Source: Ruminococcus sp. (lineage in GTDB: Bacteria; Bacillota; Clostridia; Oscillospirales; Ruminococcaceae). Taken from it: a DNA stretch of 53,228 nt. The stretch spans positions 1-53,228 of the forward strand of contig JAUNJM010000005.1 in the NCBI GenBank assembly GCA_030533265.1, written 5' to 3'. The notes below the pieces were generated by a model. It was not told the origin of the DNA. It saw only the letters and a program-made list of their open reading frames with translations, and made no database searches. Positions 1 through 9,090 of this stretch are shown here, in pieces; the stretch's first letter is position 1; the number at the start of each line of letters is the position of its first letter. Made by a program: the position numbers and the translations under genes.

Positions 1-77
1 TTGATCTGGCAGCTTGATTCTTTTTTGTGTCTACAAAGTATTGACTACTTTACAAAATGCTATTGCAGTCCTTCATA

Positions 78-689
78 TTATTCATCACTCAGATATTCTT
101 CCATAGCAATATTTATATCCTTGTAGCTGTAGCCGTTACGCACAAGAGCGTTCTTCACCTTTCTGATGCCGTCCTCATCGTCAAGCTTTCTGGCATACTT
201 AGTAGCAAGCAACTCCACAATACGCTCAACAGTCGAGTCCTCAAACGGTGATAAAACCTCATCAGCAAGTTCCTTTGAAATGCCCCTCTGACGCATCTCC
301 TGTACAGCTTTGTAATAACCACAACGCTTAACCTCCATAAGCCTCTGAGCAAGGTTTTCAGCATAGCGTCTGTCATCAACAATACCCACACTGACAAGTG
401 AATCCACAACATCGTAGCAAATGCCCTCGTCATAGTTCTTTTCAAGCTTTCTGAAAAGCTCAATGTACGAATGATCACGATAGTCCATAAGATACAATGC
501 ACGTTCTCTTGCCCTGCGAAAATCGTTGGCATAATCAATCTTTTCCCAGTCCGATTCAGAAATAGACATACCATTTCTGATACCAAACTGCATAATAATC
601 TCTGAGTTTATGAAAGCAGGCTCGCCATCAGCAAAATTAACCTGATATGTACTGCCCTTGTACTTCTCGACCGAAACAATACTCAGCAT
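78..689 (-). CDS. recX: Regulatory protein RecX
   Basis: RecX binds RecA filaments and modulates recombinase activity. The 203-residue protein has the RecX pattern: a short N-terminal beta region, then three-helix repeats (for example VDSLVSVGIVDDRRYAENL at about 93-111 and MRQRGISKELADEVL at about 132-146). Length is normal for Gram-positive RecX. Its ATG lies only 3 nt after the recA stop, so it is almost certainly cotranscribed and translationally coupled with recA. Identification rests on both motif pattern and position. No terminator with a clear T-run is visible in the 77 bases downstream; there is only a weak AAAGTA/TACTTT dyad at 35-51. Confidence 0.9.
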   Translation of the reverse strand: MLSIVSVEKYKGSTYQVNFADGEPAFINSEIIMQFGIRNGMSISESDWEKIDYANDFRRARERALYLMDYRDHSYIELFRKLEKNYDEGICYDVVDSLVSVGIVDDRRYAENLAQRLMEVKRCGYYKAVQEMRQRGISKELADEVLSPFEDSTVERIVELLATKYARKLDDEDGIRKVKNALVRNGYSYKDINIAMEEYLSDE

Positions 690-692
690 TTA

Positions 693-1901
693 TCAGTCAC
701 CAAGACTGTTGATGTCAACAGGTGCGAACTCCTCGAAGTCGTCATCAGCTGAAACGGTAACATCAGGCATAACAGTGACCTCATCAGCCTTGTTTTCAAC
801 AGCCTTAGCTGCCTTTTCTTCAAGCTTAGCGTCCTTCTTATTTTTCTTTGAAGTCATAACGACCTCTTTTTCTCTTTGCTTGATAAGCTCCTCAATTTCA
901 AGCATAATATCAGGATTGCTGTCAAGGAAGTCCTTGGAATTGTCACGACCCTGACCAAGCTTCATCTCGTTATAGCTGTACCAGGCTCCGCCCTTTTTGA
1001 CGATGTTAAGCTCCGTTGCGAGATCAAGCACCTCACCGGTTCTTGAAATGCCCTTGCCATACATAATATCAAATTCGCACTCCTTGAACGGAGGTGCAAC
1101 CTTGTTTTTTACCACCTTGCACTTTGTTCTGTTACCGATAACGTCTGATCCATTCTTTATCTGCTCACCACGTCTTACCTCGATTCTTACTGTACTGTAG
1201 AACTTTAAAGCACGTCCACCCGGAGTTGTTTCAGGGTTACCATAGACAACACCGATTTTTTCACGCACCTGGTTGATAAAGATAGCAGCACAATTTGATT
1301 TTGAGATAACAGATGTAAGCTTTCTCATTGCCTGCGACATAAGTCTTGCAAGCTGTCCAACATGAGTATCTCCCATAACTCCGTCAATTTCAGCCTTTGT
1401 TACCATTGCAGCAACAGAGTCGATTACGATACAGTCGATAGCACCTGATCTTGCAAGAGCCTCAGCAATTTCAAGAGCCTGTTCACCACTGTCAGGCTGT
1501 GAAACAAGAAGGCTTTCAATGTCAACACCCAGCTTTTCAGCATAAACAGGGTCAAGAGCGTGTTCAACGTCAATAAATGCAACTTCTCCACCCATCTTCT
1601 GTGTTTCGGCAATGCAGTGAAGAGCAACAGTTGTCTTACCTGATGATTCAGGTCCGTAGATCTCAACGATACGTCCTCTCGGAATACCACCGATTCCGAG
1701 TGCAAGGTCAAGTGTCATTGAGCCTGTCGGAATTGCAGCAACATCCATAGTCTTAGACTGACCAAGACGCATGATTGCTCCTGCACCAAACTGCTTTTCG
1801 ATAACTCCGATTGCAGTTTCAAGAGCCTTTTTCTTCTCTTCCTTGTCAACAATTCTGACAACAGTTTTAGTAGCGTCCTTTTTCTTCTTATCAATAGCCA
1901 T
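693..1901 (-). CDS. recA: Recombinase RecA
   Basis: ATP-dependent strand-exchange protein of homologous recombination and SOS signalling. The Walker A motif GPESSGKT is at residues 83-90, followed by the conserved core ([27 protein letters not shown]). The ATG at 1901 is chosen because AGGAGGG sits 8 nt upstream; a TTG at 1925 in frame has no such site. The resulting 402 residues are longer than most RecA proteins. There is an extra Lys-rich N-terminus (about 20 residues before [11 protein letters not shown]) and a long C-terminal tail, first Lys/Ala-rich and then acidic. Encoded between prmC and recX. Confidence 0.98.
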   Translation of the reverse strand: MAIDKKKKDATKTVVRIVDKEEKKKALETAIGVIEKQFGAGAIMRLGQSKTMDVAAIPTGSMTLDLALGIGGIPRGRIVEIYGPESSGKTTVALHCIAETQKMGGEVAFIDVEHALDPVYAEKLGVDIESLLVSQPDSGEQALEIAEALARSGAIDCIVIDSVAAMVTKAEIDGVMGDTHVGQLARLMSQAMRKLTSVISKSNCAAIFINQVREKIGVVYGNPETTPGGRALKFYSTVRIEVRRGEQIKNGSDVIGNRTKCKVVKNKVAPPFKECEFDIMYGKGISRTGEVLDLATELNIVKKGGAWYSYNEMKLGQGRDNSKDFLDSNPDIMLEIEELIKQREKEVVMTSKKNKKDAKLEEKAAKAVENKADEVTVMPDVTVSADDDFEEFAPVDINSLGD

Positions 1902-1942
1902 AAAGCAAACCCTCCTGATTTTCAAAGTGATTTTTTAGTTCA

Positions 1943-1970
1943 CATATATATTAACACACCTTGTGTCCAA
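1943..1970 (-). promoter_or_regulatory. Possible recA promoter
   Basis: On the minus strand TTGGAC, 16 nt, TATATG precede recA. The -10 region lies in an imperfect 18-bp palindrome (GTT...AAC ends). This would give recA-recX its own transcription besides readthrough from prmC. The match is only moderate, and no canonical Gram-positive LexA box (GAAC-N4-GTTC) is present. Confidence 0.35.
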
Positions 1971-1982
1971 AAGTCCGTACAG

Positions 1983-2879
1983 TTAAACGCTCATTACATC
2001 AGTACAAAGCTTTATCTTATCTGCCTTTTCGCCAAACACACAACGGTTCACACCCAAAAGATCAGCTCTTGTACGCACGTTTGTGAAGCCGTGCTGAATA
2101 AGAATCCTCATAACCTCGTCCTCCTGGCCAATACCGATCTCAAACATGAGCAAACCACCGTTTTTAAGCTTGTCCTTGTATATTCGTGTAATATCACGGT
2201 AATAGTCAAGTCCGTCCTCGCCACCGAACAATGCACTTTCAGGCTCAAATGTTACCTCACGTTGCAATGTTTGCATATCCTCAGCAGTGATATACGGTGG
2301 ATTGCATACAATAAGATCAGACATCGGCACAGCGTTTATAACGTCCTCTCTGAAAATGTCCCCATGCAAAACCTCAGCTTCAGAACCGTTAAGCCTCACA
2401 TTCTGTCTGAGATACTCCACTGCCTTGTCCGATTTTTCAACGCATACGACTTTTTCACAATAAAGATTCTTCTCAAGTGCAATACCGATACAGCCACTTC
2501 CCGAACAAAGATCAGTAACAATAATCCCATGCCTGTCAGAAAGCTTTCTGATTGCAACATCAACTACCGTTTCAGTGTCCTGACGTGGAATAAGCACACC
2601 TTCACCAACCTTAAAAGGCAATCCGTAAAACTCCCATTCTCCGAGAATATACTGCAAAGGCTCACCGTTCATACGTCTTGCAGCCAGCTTCTCAAAGCGT
2701 TTTTCGATCTGCTCATCAGCGACCTCTATAAGCTTTTCAGCAAACAACGGATTGCGACAGTCAATGCCCAATGCCATACCCAGAAGCTCGTTTATTTCAA
2801 ATTCGATATTTTCCTTATCCGAATCGCTGAATTTTTTTGTCCAGCACCGTTTCAATTCGCTGTATGTATTCCTTACCAC
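1983..2879 (-). CDS. prmC: Peptide chain release factor N5-glutamine methyltransferase PrmC
   Basis: SAM-dependent enzyme that methylates the GGQ glutamine of release factors. The protein has an N-terminal helical domain, then a Rossmann methyltransferase domain with DLCSGSGCIGIAL (SAM loop, about 124-136). The diagnostic NPPY tetrapeptide is at about 193-196, followed by FEPESALFGGEDGLDYYR, typical of PrmC. At 298 residues the length is normal. The start is a GTG that overlaps the last codons of the DUF1385 gene, implying coupling. prfA, its usual neighbour, is not in the window. Confidence 0.95.
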   Translation of the reverse strand: MVRNTYSELKRCWTKKFSDSDKENIEFEINELLGMALGIDCRNPLFAEKLIEVADEQIEKRFEKLAARRMNGEPLQYILGEWEFYGLPFKVGEGVLIPRQDTETVVDVAIRKLSDRHGIIVTDLCSGSGCIGIALEKNLYCEKVVCVEKSDKAVEYLRQNVRLNGSEAEVLHGDIFREDVINAVPMSDLIVCNPPYITAEDMQTLQREVTFEPESALFGGEDGLDYYRDITRIYKDKLKNGGLLMFEIGIGQEDEVMRILIQHGFTNVRTRADLLGVNRCVFGEKADKIKLCTDVMSV

Positions 2880-3826
2880 TGGTCATCTTCCTTATTTTCA
2901 GGAATAACTGCTTTGAGTGCTGTAATAGCACATTCAATTTCCTTTTCATCAGGCTCTCTTGTTGTAATTCTCTGAATTGCAAGTCCGGGAGCAGAAATAA
3001 TTTTTGTTATAATGTTATCGTATTTTCCTGCAAGTCTGATAAATTCATAAGCAATACCCATAACCAACGGCAAAATTGCAATTTTGCACACCATTCTCAG
3101 CCATACATTGCTCCATGGCAGATGAAACACCGTATTGACAAAAATGCTGATAAAAAGCACGAGAAATATAAAGCTTGTTCCGCATCTCGGATGAAAACGA
3201 GAGTGTTTCTTGACATTCTCAACCGTAAGCTCCTCACCATGCTCATAGCAGGTTATTGATTTATGCTCAGCACCGTGATATTCATAGGTTCGTCTGATGT
3301 CTTTAAGCAGCGTTGTAAGTGACGTGTAAGCAATAAAAATACCAATTTTGATCAATCCTTCAATGACATTTTTCACAAAGCCATTCAACGGAATGATATG
3401 ATTTATTCCCTTTGAAATCCATGATGGGAACATCATGAACATCAAAACTGCAAAAGCAATACCAATAACCATAGCAATACCTGAAATTATCGGCATAATC
3501 TTATCACCGAGCTTTTCGTCAAGCCATTTTTCGAATTTTGACATTTCCTCCTGCTCATCATCAACCATCTGCTTTTCAGCCGACTTTGAAATGCATTTGT
3601 AACCATCTATCATTGAAACGACAAAATTAAAAAGACCTCTTATAAATGGTGCTTTGCGATACCACGCAACATTCTTGCCACCTTTTATTTCCCATGTTTC
3701 GAGATCAATTTCGCCGTTTGGAAGTCTGCAAGCCATTGAAGCCTTTCCAATTCCTCGCATCATAACTCCCTCAATAACAGCCTGTCCACCGATTCTGGAC
3801 TTGAACTTTTCGCCTTTATTACTCAT
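2873..3826 (-). CDS. DUF1385 membrane protein (YqhQ family)
   Basis: Conserved Firmicutes membrane protein of unknown biochemical role. The N-terminus IGGQAVIEGVMMRG and the central YEYHGAEHKSITCYEHGE with HPRCGTSF are hallmarks of DUF1385. About four hydrophobic segments are visible, roughly at residues 110-140, 150-175, 215-235 and 245-265. The ATG at 3826 is chosen because AAAGG lies 10 nt upstream; an ATG at 3844 has no ribosome binding site. The start overlaps the kinase 3' end by 8 nt and the end overlaps prmC by 7 nt. Next to prmC is its common location in Clostridia. The conserved His/Cys residues suggest metal binding, which is inference. Confidence 0.88.
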   Translation of the reverse strand: MSNKGEKFKSRIGGQAVIEGVMMRGIGKASMACRLPNGEIDLETWEIKGGKNVAWYRKAPFIRGLFNFVVSMIDGYKCISKSAEKQMVDDEQEEMSKFEKWLDEKLGDKIMPIISGIAMVIGIAFAVLMFMMFPSWISKGINHIIPLNGFVKNVIEGLIKIGIFIAYTSLTTLLKDIRRTYEYHGAEHKSITCYEHGEELTVENVKKHSRFHPRCGTSFIFLVLFISIFVNTVFHLPWSNVWLRMVCKIAILPLVMGIAYEFIRLAGKYDNIITKIISAPGLAIQRITTREPDEKEIECAITALKAVIPENKEDDQW

Positions 3827-5321
3827 TAATATTATTCCTTTCATCTAAAGGTTCAGAGGAAATCAGCTCAATATTGACTGTTTCCTGATTATCGGGTTCT
3901 TTTTTCTGTTCAATGCACGGCAATGTTATCATAACCGTCGTACCGATACCCTCCTCACTATTTATCGTGAGTGTACCATTGTGTCTTGAAATGATCTCAT
4001 CAGCAACAGCAAGTCCGATACCCGAACCACGTCTTGTCTGATTTGCCTTGAAAAACTTTGTTTTCACCTTTGGCAGATCTTCCTTAGAAATGCCTATACC
4101 GGTATCAGATATCGAAATACAAATCTCGTTATCCTGCTCATAAGCCTCGATAGAAACCGTATCTCCCTTATCTGAATACTTTATAGCATTGTCAACGATA
4201 TTGATAAACACCTGTCTTAACCTGTTCTTGTCACCGAGAACAAACGGCAGCATAACAGGCTCATAATAATTCAGTGTTATTCCCAAAGCTCTTGCACGTT
4301 CCTGATAGATAAGCACCGTTTCAGTAAGCTCAGCAAGAATGTCAATAGTGTCCATAATGAGCGTAAGACGGTTATCCTGAATTCTCGAAAAATCAAGAAG
4401 CTCCTCAACCATCTGCGAAAGTCTTTCCGTTTCTGAGGTGATAACTCTCATACCCTTTATAAACGTTTCCCGATCGTTAATAGTAGTCAACGTTTCACTC
4501 CAGCCCTTAATTGCAGTCAAAGGAGTCCTCAACTCGTGCGAAATTGACGATATAAACTCGTTTTTCATTGCCTCAGTATTTGACAACTCCTGAGCCATAT
4601 AGTTTATTGAATCGCATAACTCTCCCAGCTCATCATCGCTGGTTTTCTCAATACGCTCGGTAAAATCTCCCTTGGCAAACTTTCTTGTAATCTGACCTAT
4701 ACTAATTACAGGATAAACGATTGACCTTATAAAAAAACGTCCCGAGAAGAACATTATCAGTATGATACAAATAACAACACCCGTAATTATAATGGTCATA
4801 ATAAGTATCTGTTTGTCAATGTTCTTCATTGATGTTATCATTCTCAGAGCGTCATATTCACTACCCTTGTTAGAAATCATTGATGACACTGCAATAACCT
4901 TTTCACCTGTCGGCAGGTCGAAGATATGCGATGCTATTCCATTACTTGCTTTTTTTGCATCCTGATAATCGAGCATTTCCATATTCTCAACAGGTAAAAA
5001 ACCTGATGAAGTAACGTCTATCTGACCATTAATCTTGATAGCCATAAGCTCAATCTTTTCCTTTTCGGCATAGCCCTCAACCAATGAACGTATCTCAGCG
5101 TTATAGTTTATTTCACTCTCACCGTGACTTCTCATTATTGAGCTTGTAACAACGTTCATTTTTGACGTTACATACTGCTTTACCGAGCTGTAATAATAGT
5201 TTCTTATTACAACCACCAGCAGAACTTCAATAATGATAAGCATCAACGTAACAACGCTCAGGCTATTCCATAACCAGTGTTTTGTTATGCTGTTTTTACC
5301 GAATCTGTTATATCTGCCCAC
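3819..5321 (-). CDS. Two-component sensor histidine kinase (WalK/PhoR-like)
   Basis: Membrane sensor kinase of 500 residues. TM1 is at about 17-40, an extracytoplasmic domain of about 130 residues follows, and TM2 is at about 171-193. Next comes a HAMP linker at about 200-252. The H-box is SHELRTPLTAIKGW (phospho-accepting His about 262). The ATPase domain has N-box NIVDNAIKYS (about 375-384), G1 DTGIGI (about 406-411) and G2 GSGIGLAV (about 432-439). The GTG at 5321 is chosen because AAAGGGG lies about 8 nt upstream; the in-frame TTG at 5327 would be too close to it. It lies 35 nt after the response regulator gene, its evident partner. Confidence 0.93.
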   Translation of the reverse strand: MGRYNRFGKNSITKHWLWNSLSVVTLMLIIIEVLLVVVIRNYYYSSVKQYVTSKMNVVTSSIMRSHGESEINYNAEIRSLVEGYAEKEKIELMAIKINGQIDVTSSGFLPVENMEMLDYQDAKKASNGIASHIFDLPTGEKVIAVSSMISNKGSEYDALRMITSMKNIDKQILIMTIIITGVVICIILIMFFSGRFFIRSIVYPVISIGQITRKFAKGDFTERIEKTSDDELGELCDSINYMAQELSNTEAMKNEFISSISHELRTPLTAIKGWSETLTTINDRETFIKGMRVITSETERLSQMVEELLDFSRIQDNRLTLIMDTIDILAELTETVLIYQERARALGITLNYYEPVMLPFVLGDKNRLRQVFINIVDNAIKYSDKGDTVSIEAYEQDNEICISISDTGIGISKEDLPKVKTKFFKANQTRRGSGIGLAVADEIISRHNGTLTINSEEGIGTTVMITLPCIEQKKEPDNQETVNIELISSEPLDERNNINE

Positions 5322-5356
5322 TTGCAAGCCCCTTTGCAGTTACTATAATTAACCTG

Positions 5357-6064
5357 TCAGTTTTTCTTTCCGGATGACCACTTATATCCGAATCCCCAGA
5401 TAGTCAGCAGATATTTCGGATTGGAAGGTTCGTCCTCGATTTTCATACGAATACGTCTGATATTCACGTCAACTATCTTGTCATCACCGTAATATCCGTC
5501 ACCCCAGATATGGTTCAGAATAGTGCTTCTGTCAAGAGCAGTGTTCTGATTCTTGAGAAAATACTCCATAATCTGATATTCTACCTGAGTAAGCTCAAGT
5601 GGAACGTCGTTTTTGTATACGATTCTACTTTTCAGGTTGACCGAGAATGGGCCTGAAGTTATCGAGGTAATCTCCTCAGGATTTGAGTATGACATATCAA
5701 CACGTCTGCAAACTGCATCAACCCTTGCAATAAGCTCTGAGATTGAAAACGGCTTTGTAATATAATCATCAGCACCGATCATAAGAGATGAAATCTTGTC
5801 CATTTCCTGCGACTTTGCTGAAAGCATAATAATTCCGAGTGCAGGAGAGCTTGCTCTGAGCTTTTTGCAAACGTCCATACCACTTATTCCCGGCATCATA
5901 ATGTCAAGAAGTGCAATATCGAATGCACCGTTTGACTCCTCATAAACCTTCAGTGCGTCCTCTCCGCAGTTAACATCAACAACCTCGTAACCGCTTCTTT
6001 TAAGATTGATGACAACAAATTCTCTGATAGAATCCTCGTCCTCACAAACCAAAACTCTTCTCAT
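5357..6064 (-). CDS. OmpR/PhoB-family response regulator
   Basis: DNA-binding regulator of 235 residues. The receiver domain has the acidic pocket CEDED (7-11), phospho-accepting Asp54 (ALLDIMMPG) and the conserved Lys in YITKPFS. A C-terminal winged-helix domain follows (about 130-232; LTQVEYQIMEYF, VDVNIRRIRMKIEDEP, LLTIWGFGYKW). It is preceded by GGAGG 10 nt from the ATG. It sits between a lipoprotein gene and the histidine kinase in one operon. Targets are unknown; autoregulation of the 7471-7499 promoter would be a reasonable guess. Confidence 0.95.
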   Translation of the reverse strand: MRRVLVCEDEDSIREFVVINLKRSGYEVVDVNCGEDALKVYEESNGAFDIALLDIMMPGISGMDVCKKLRASSPALGIIMLSAKSQEMDKISSLMIGADDYITKPFSISELIARVDAVCRRVDMSYSNPEEITSITSGPFSVNLKSRIVYKNDVPLELTQVEYQIMEYFLKNQNTALDRSTILNHIWGDGYYGDDKIVDVNIRRIRMKIEDEPSNPKYLLTIWGFGYKWSSGKKN

Positions 6065-6093
6065 AATATAAATACCTCCAAAAATCCAAACAT

Positions 6094-7419
6094 CTATTCA
6101 ACAGTATAAAAGCTGTTCTGTATCTCATCAATAGTCAGAACCAGAGGCTCATTACTACCATCGGGTAGCTTCACCATATAATCAAGCTGTCCCTTTGAAT
6201 CAATGATCTTATATCCTCTGTCTGCATATTCACGAACATCATTTTTACCAACTGAAGCCACACGCATAAGCTCGGTCATTTCAGCGTTGATATCACCATT
6301 GTATTTATAAAATACAATCTCACCGCTGTTGAGATCCTTTTTCATAGTAACTATATTATTCCAACGGTTAGGATATATAATAACAAAGCCGTCAGAAAGC
6401 GAATAATATCCCGAAGCCTTATCAACAATACCCTTTTCCTTGTCATAAACCGACCATGTTGACATATATTCAAGGTCCTGCTCAACAGCATTTTCATATC
6501 CAAGCATAGGACGTACAGACGGTATCTCAATCTGACCATCCTTGTCAATATCCATGGAATCATATCCCGACGGACGATTAAAGCGTGTACCAAAGCCTTT
6601 CTTGTCGACAGTAACAGGATTATAAAGCTTTCCGTCATTCAAATACAATATTTCAGTCCTTAAATTGTTATCAGCGTTGAGATAATCAAGATATATTGCC
6701 TGACTGTTATCATCAAGTCTGCCTGTTTTTGAATTCACATAAGACACCACATCATCAGACATATCAATACCATTGCTCTTGACAAGATGCTTGTTTTCCA
6801 TCTCATAAAGATAAGCCTTATATGTAATGATTTCATCTACAACATTTTTCTGTATCAGTACAAACCCATTTTGATTATTCTTGCTTATGCTGATCGTTTC
6901 AAGAACAGAATAATTATCTGAGCAAATGCTCTTGAACTCACCATTGTCATAACGATATACCTCAAGAGCTTTTTCTTCACCGGCAATATTCTGATAACCG
7001 ACAATAACATTCTTGTTGTTCTCAGAACCCATCGAAGATATTACCACCTTTGAAATATCTGTTCCCGGACAGGAAACCTCAGCCATACAAACCCAGTCAT
7101 CATCCTCATTATTATCAAGAACACTCAGCCAAAGTCCTTCCTTTTTAACCGTGCTGTTATATTCATAAAAGACTATAGCTTCATTTCCCGCTTCATTGTC
7201 AATATTACTTACAACATAAGCAGAACGGTTATCACCGTTTTTAGGATACTTGAGTGTTATATTACTACCTATTGATTTCTCAAGAGCTTTATGTATCTCA
7301 CTCTGCTGTTTAGTAAGCTTAGGAGCATTAATCAAGCCTTCAACACCAAAGCTCACTGCCGAACAGCCTGTCATAGTCAGCACTGCAAAAGCAAGTAACA
7401 AATTCAGCATTCTCTTCAT
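6094..7419 (-). CDS. Putative lipoprotein, function unknown
   Basis: Predicted secreted lipoprotein of 441 residues. It has a basic start, a hydrophobic stretch (about 5-17) and a lipobox ending in Cys19 (TMTGC). The rest is soluble and rich in beta-type strands with repeated Asp/Asn/Gly patches, such as NNEDDDWVCM and KDLNSGEIVFYKYNGD. That pattern suggests a beta-propeller-like or FG-GAP-like fold, which is weak inference. I do not recognise a named family. As first gene of the operon with the two-component pair, it may be a surface accessory of the sensor. GGGAG lies 7 nt before the ATG. Confidence 0.75.
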   Translation of the reverse strand: MKRMLNLLLAFAVLTMTGCSAVSFGVEGLINAPKLTKQQSEIHKALEKSIGSNITLKYPKNGDNRSAYVVSNIDNEAGNEAIVFYEYNSTVKKEGLWLSVLDNNEDDDWVCMAEVSCPGTDISKVVISSMGSENNKNVIVGYQNIAGEEKALEVYRYDNGEFKSICSDNYSVLETISISKNNQNGFVLIQKNVVDEIITYKAYLYEMENKHLVKSNGIDMSDDVVSYVNSKTGRLDDNSQAIYLDYLNADNNLRTEILYLNDGKLYNPVTVDKKGFGTRFNRPSGYDSMDIDKDGQIEIPSVRPMLGYENAVEQDLEYMSTWSVYDKEKGIVDKASGYYSLSDGFVIIYPNRWNNIVTMKKDLNSGEIVFYKYNGDINAEMTELMRVASVGKNDVREYADRGYKIIDSKGQLDYMVKLPDGSNEPLVLTIDEIQNSFYTVE

Positions 7420-7470
7420 ATGCCCACTCCCTTCTTACTACACAGAAACCATACGGATACTGATAAAATT

Positions 7471-7499
7471 ATTATAGCATATTCAAAAGACTTTTTCAA
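7471..7499 (-). promoter_or_regulatory. Promoter of the lipoprotein-TCS-prmC operon
   Basis: TTGAAA, 17 nt, TATAAT, with a TGC extension before the -10. This is a near-perfect sigma-A promoter about 50 nt upstream of the lipoprotein ATG. It probably drives the run of genes down to recX. Confidence 0.8.
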
Positions 7500-7521
7500 C
7501 AAAATTAGCAAAAAACTTAAA

Positions 7522-7562
7522 TAAAAAAGCATATCAAAGTCTGAATCCGGACTCTGATATGC
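7522..7562 (-). terminator. Terminator after citrate synthase
   Basis: Minus-strand hairpin with arms GCATATCA/TGATATGC plus an inner AGTCC/GGACT-like stem, followed by TTTTTTATTT. It begins 6 nt after the gltA stop. Confidence 0.85.
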
Positions 7563-7568
7563 AAAGTT

Positions 7569-8915
7569 TTATCTCTCAGCAAGAGCTATGTAATTTCTTT
7601 CAGTTTTAACAGCCTTGTATGCAGGACGGATAATTCTCTTTCCGGTAACAAGCTCTTCAAAACGATGAGCACACCAGCCTGCCATTCTTGAAACCGCAAA
7701 CAATGGAGTAAACAAATCCTCAGGGATTCCAAGCATTCTGTAAACCAAACCTGAATACATATCTACATTGGCACACATAACCTTACTGTCGCCTTTAACC
7801 TCAGCAAATAGCTCAGGTGTAAGCTTTTCGACCGTTTCAAGAAGCTTGAATTCCTTTTCAAACTCAGTGTTCTTAGCAAGCTTCTTAGCATTCTCTTTCA
7901 TTATAACTGCACGAGGATCAGAAAGTGTATAAACAGCGTGACCCATACCATAAATGAGTCCACTCTTGTCATAAGCTTCTTTTCTGAGGATCTTACGCAT
8001 AAAGTCTGCGACCTCACCCTCATCATTCCAGTTTGACACATTTTCCTTGATGCAATCATGCATACCCATAACCTTAGCATTAGCACCACCATGTCTTGGA
8101 CCTTTGAGCGCACCGATTGCAGCAGCATAAGCTGAATAAGGGTCCGTGCCTGATGAAGTAAGCACTCTGCACGAGAATGTTGAATTGTTTCCGCCGCCAT
8201 GCTCAGCATGGATCATAAGCATAATGTCAAGAAGCTTAGCTTCCTCCTCAGTGAATTTTCTGTCAGGTCTGAGAGCAGAAAGAATCATTTCAGCAACAGA
8301 GTGCTCTGGAATGAGCGGATGCATAATCATGCTCTCGCCGTCAAAAGTACGCTTTTTAACTTGATACGCTGAAACCATGATATTCGGCAGCTTTGAAATA
8401 ATAGAAATAGCAGTTGCCATCTCATATTCAGGACTGCGATTTTCAGGGTTGTCATCATAAGAATATAGTGCAAGAATTGATCTTGCCATTTTGTTCATGA
8501 TATTTCTTGAAGGAGCTTTGAGAATCATATCCTCAAAAAAGTCATTAGGCAAAGCTCTGTTTTCAGAGATTATCATTCTGAAAGCTTCAAGCTCCTTTGA
8601 ATTCGGAAGTTCTCCCATAAGAAGCAGATATACCGTTTCCTCATAGCCGAATCTGTTTTCGCTGATAACATTAGAAACCAGATCGTTAATGTTATAACCA
8701 CGATAAATAAGCTGTCCCGGTATTGGTGATTTTTCGCCCTCATTGACTACATAACCGTGAACGTTACAGATATTAGTAAGACCTGCAATAACACCTGTAC
8801 CATCAGCATTTCTCAGGCCTCTCTTTACGATATATTTGTCATAAAGCTTAGGATCAATGTTATTGTTATTGACAAAACGCTCACACAAAAGATTTCTTGC
8901 TGAATCATTTATCAT
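7569..8915 (-). CDS. gltA: Citrate synthase
   Basis: Condenses acetyl-CoA and oxaloacetate to citrate. In an anaerobe this normally feeds 2-oxoglutarate/glutamate synthesis rather than a full cycle. The 448-residue protein carries all three catalytic elements: His in HAEHGGGNNSTF, His in YGMGHAVYTLSDPRA, and Asp in CANVDMYSG. GPRHGGAN is also present. The ATG at 8915 is chosen because AGGGAG lies 9 nt upstream; the ATG at 8924 abuts it directly. It is monocistronic: its own terminator lies downstream, and no aconitase or isocitrate dehydrogenase genes are nearby. Confidence 0.95.
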   Translation of the reverse strand: MINDSARNLLCERFVNNNNIDPKLYDKYIVKRGLRNADGTGVIAGLTNICNVHGYVVNEGEKSPIPGQLIYRGYNINDLVSNVISENRFGYEETVYLLLMGELPNSKELEAFRMIISENRALPNDFFEDMILKAPSRNIMNKMARSILALYSYDDNPENRSPEYEMATAISIISKLPNIMVSAYQVKKRTFDGESMIMHPLIPEHSVAEMILSALRPDRKFTEEEAKLLDIMLMIHAEHGGGNNSTFSCRVLTSSGTDPYSAYAAAIGALKGPRHGGANAKVMGMHDCIKENVSNWNDEGEVADFMRKILRKEAYDKSGLIYGMGHAVYTLSDPRAVIMKENAKKLAKNTEFEKEFKLLETVEKLTPELFAEVKGDSKVMCANVDMYSGLVYRMLGIPEDLFTPLFAVSRMAGWCAHRFEELVTGKRIIRPAYKAVKTERNYIALAER

Positions 8916-8967
8916 GATTATCATCTCCCTTTCGTATTAAAATAAGTTCATATCTCAAAAAAGTAAT

Positions 8968-8996
8968 TTTATACATAAAAAGCCATGCATATTCAA
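8968..8996 (-). promoter_or_regulatory. Proximal gltA promoter
   Basis: TTGAAT, 17 nt, TATAAA, about 55 nt upstream of the gltA start. It is downstream of a stronger promoter at 9011-9039, so gltA may have tandem promoters. Confidence 0.5.
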
Positions 8997-9010
8997 TAAG
9001 ATATTTTAAT

Positions 9011-9039
9011 ATTATACACCAACACCAAAAATATGTCAA
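9011..9039 (-). promoter_or_regulatory. Distal gltA promoter (perfect consensus)
   Basis: TTGACA, exactly 17 nt, TATAAT on the minus strand. It lies between the phosphoesterase gene and gltA and gives a leader of roughly 90 nt. Confidence 0.75.
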
Positions 9040-9090
9040 GCTTTATACCATACAGGTTGATTCACATAACATTATTTTCTGCATATAATA

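Noticed and set aside
1-77. Start of another gene or terminator after recX
   Set aside because: Only a 6-bp dyad (35-51) without a T-run and no reading frame with a ribosome binding site.
1943-1970. LexA/DinR box at the recA promoter
   Set aside because: Only an imperfect AT-rich palindrome is present; the GAAC-N4-GTTC core expected for Gram-positive LexA is not seen.
2091-2975. Plus-strand reading frame of 294 codons opposite prmC
   Set aside because: Antisense shadow of prmC, with no ribosome binding site and no recognisable protein pattern; prmC has clear NPPY and SAM motifs.
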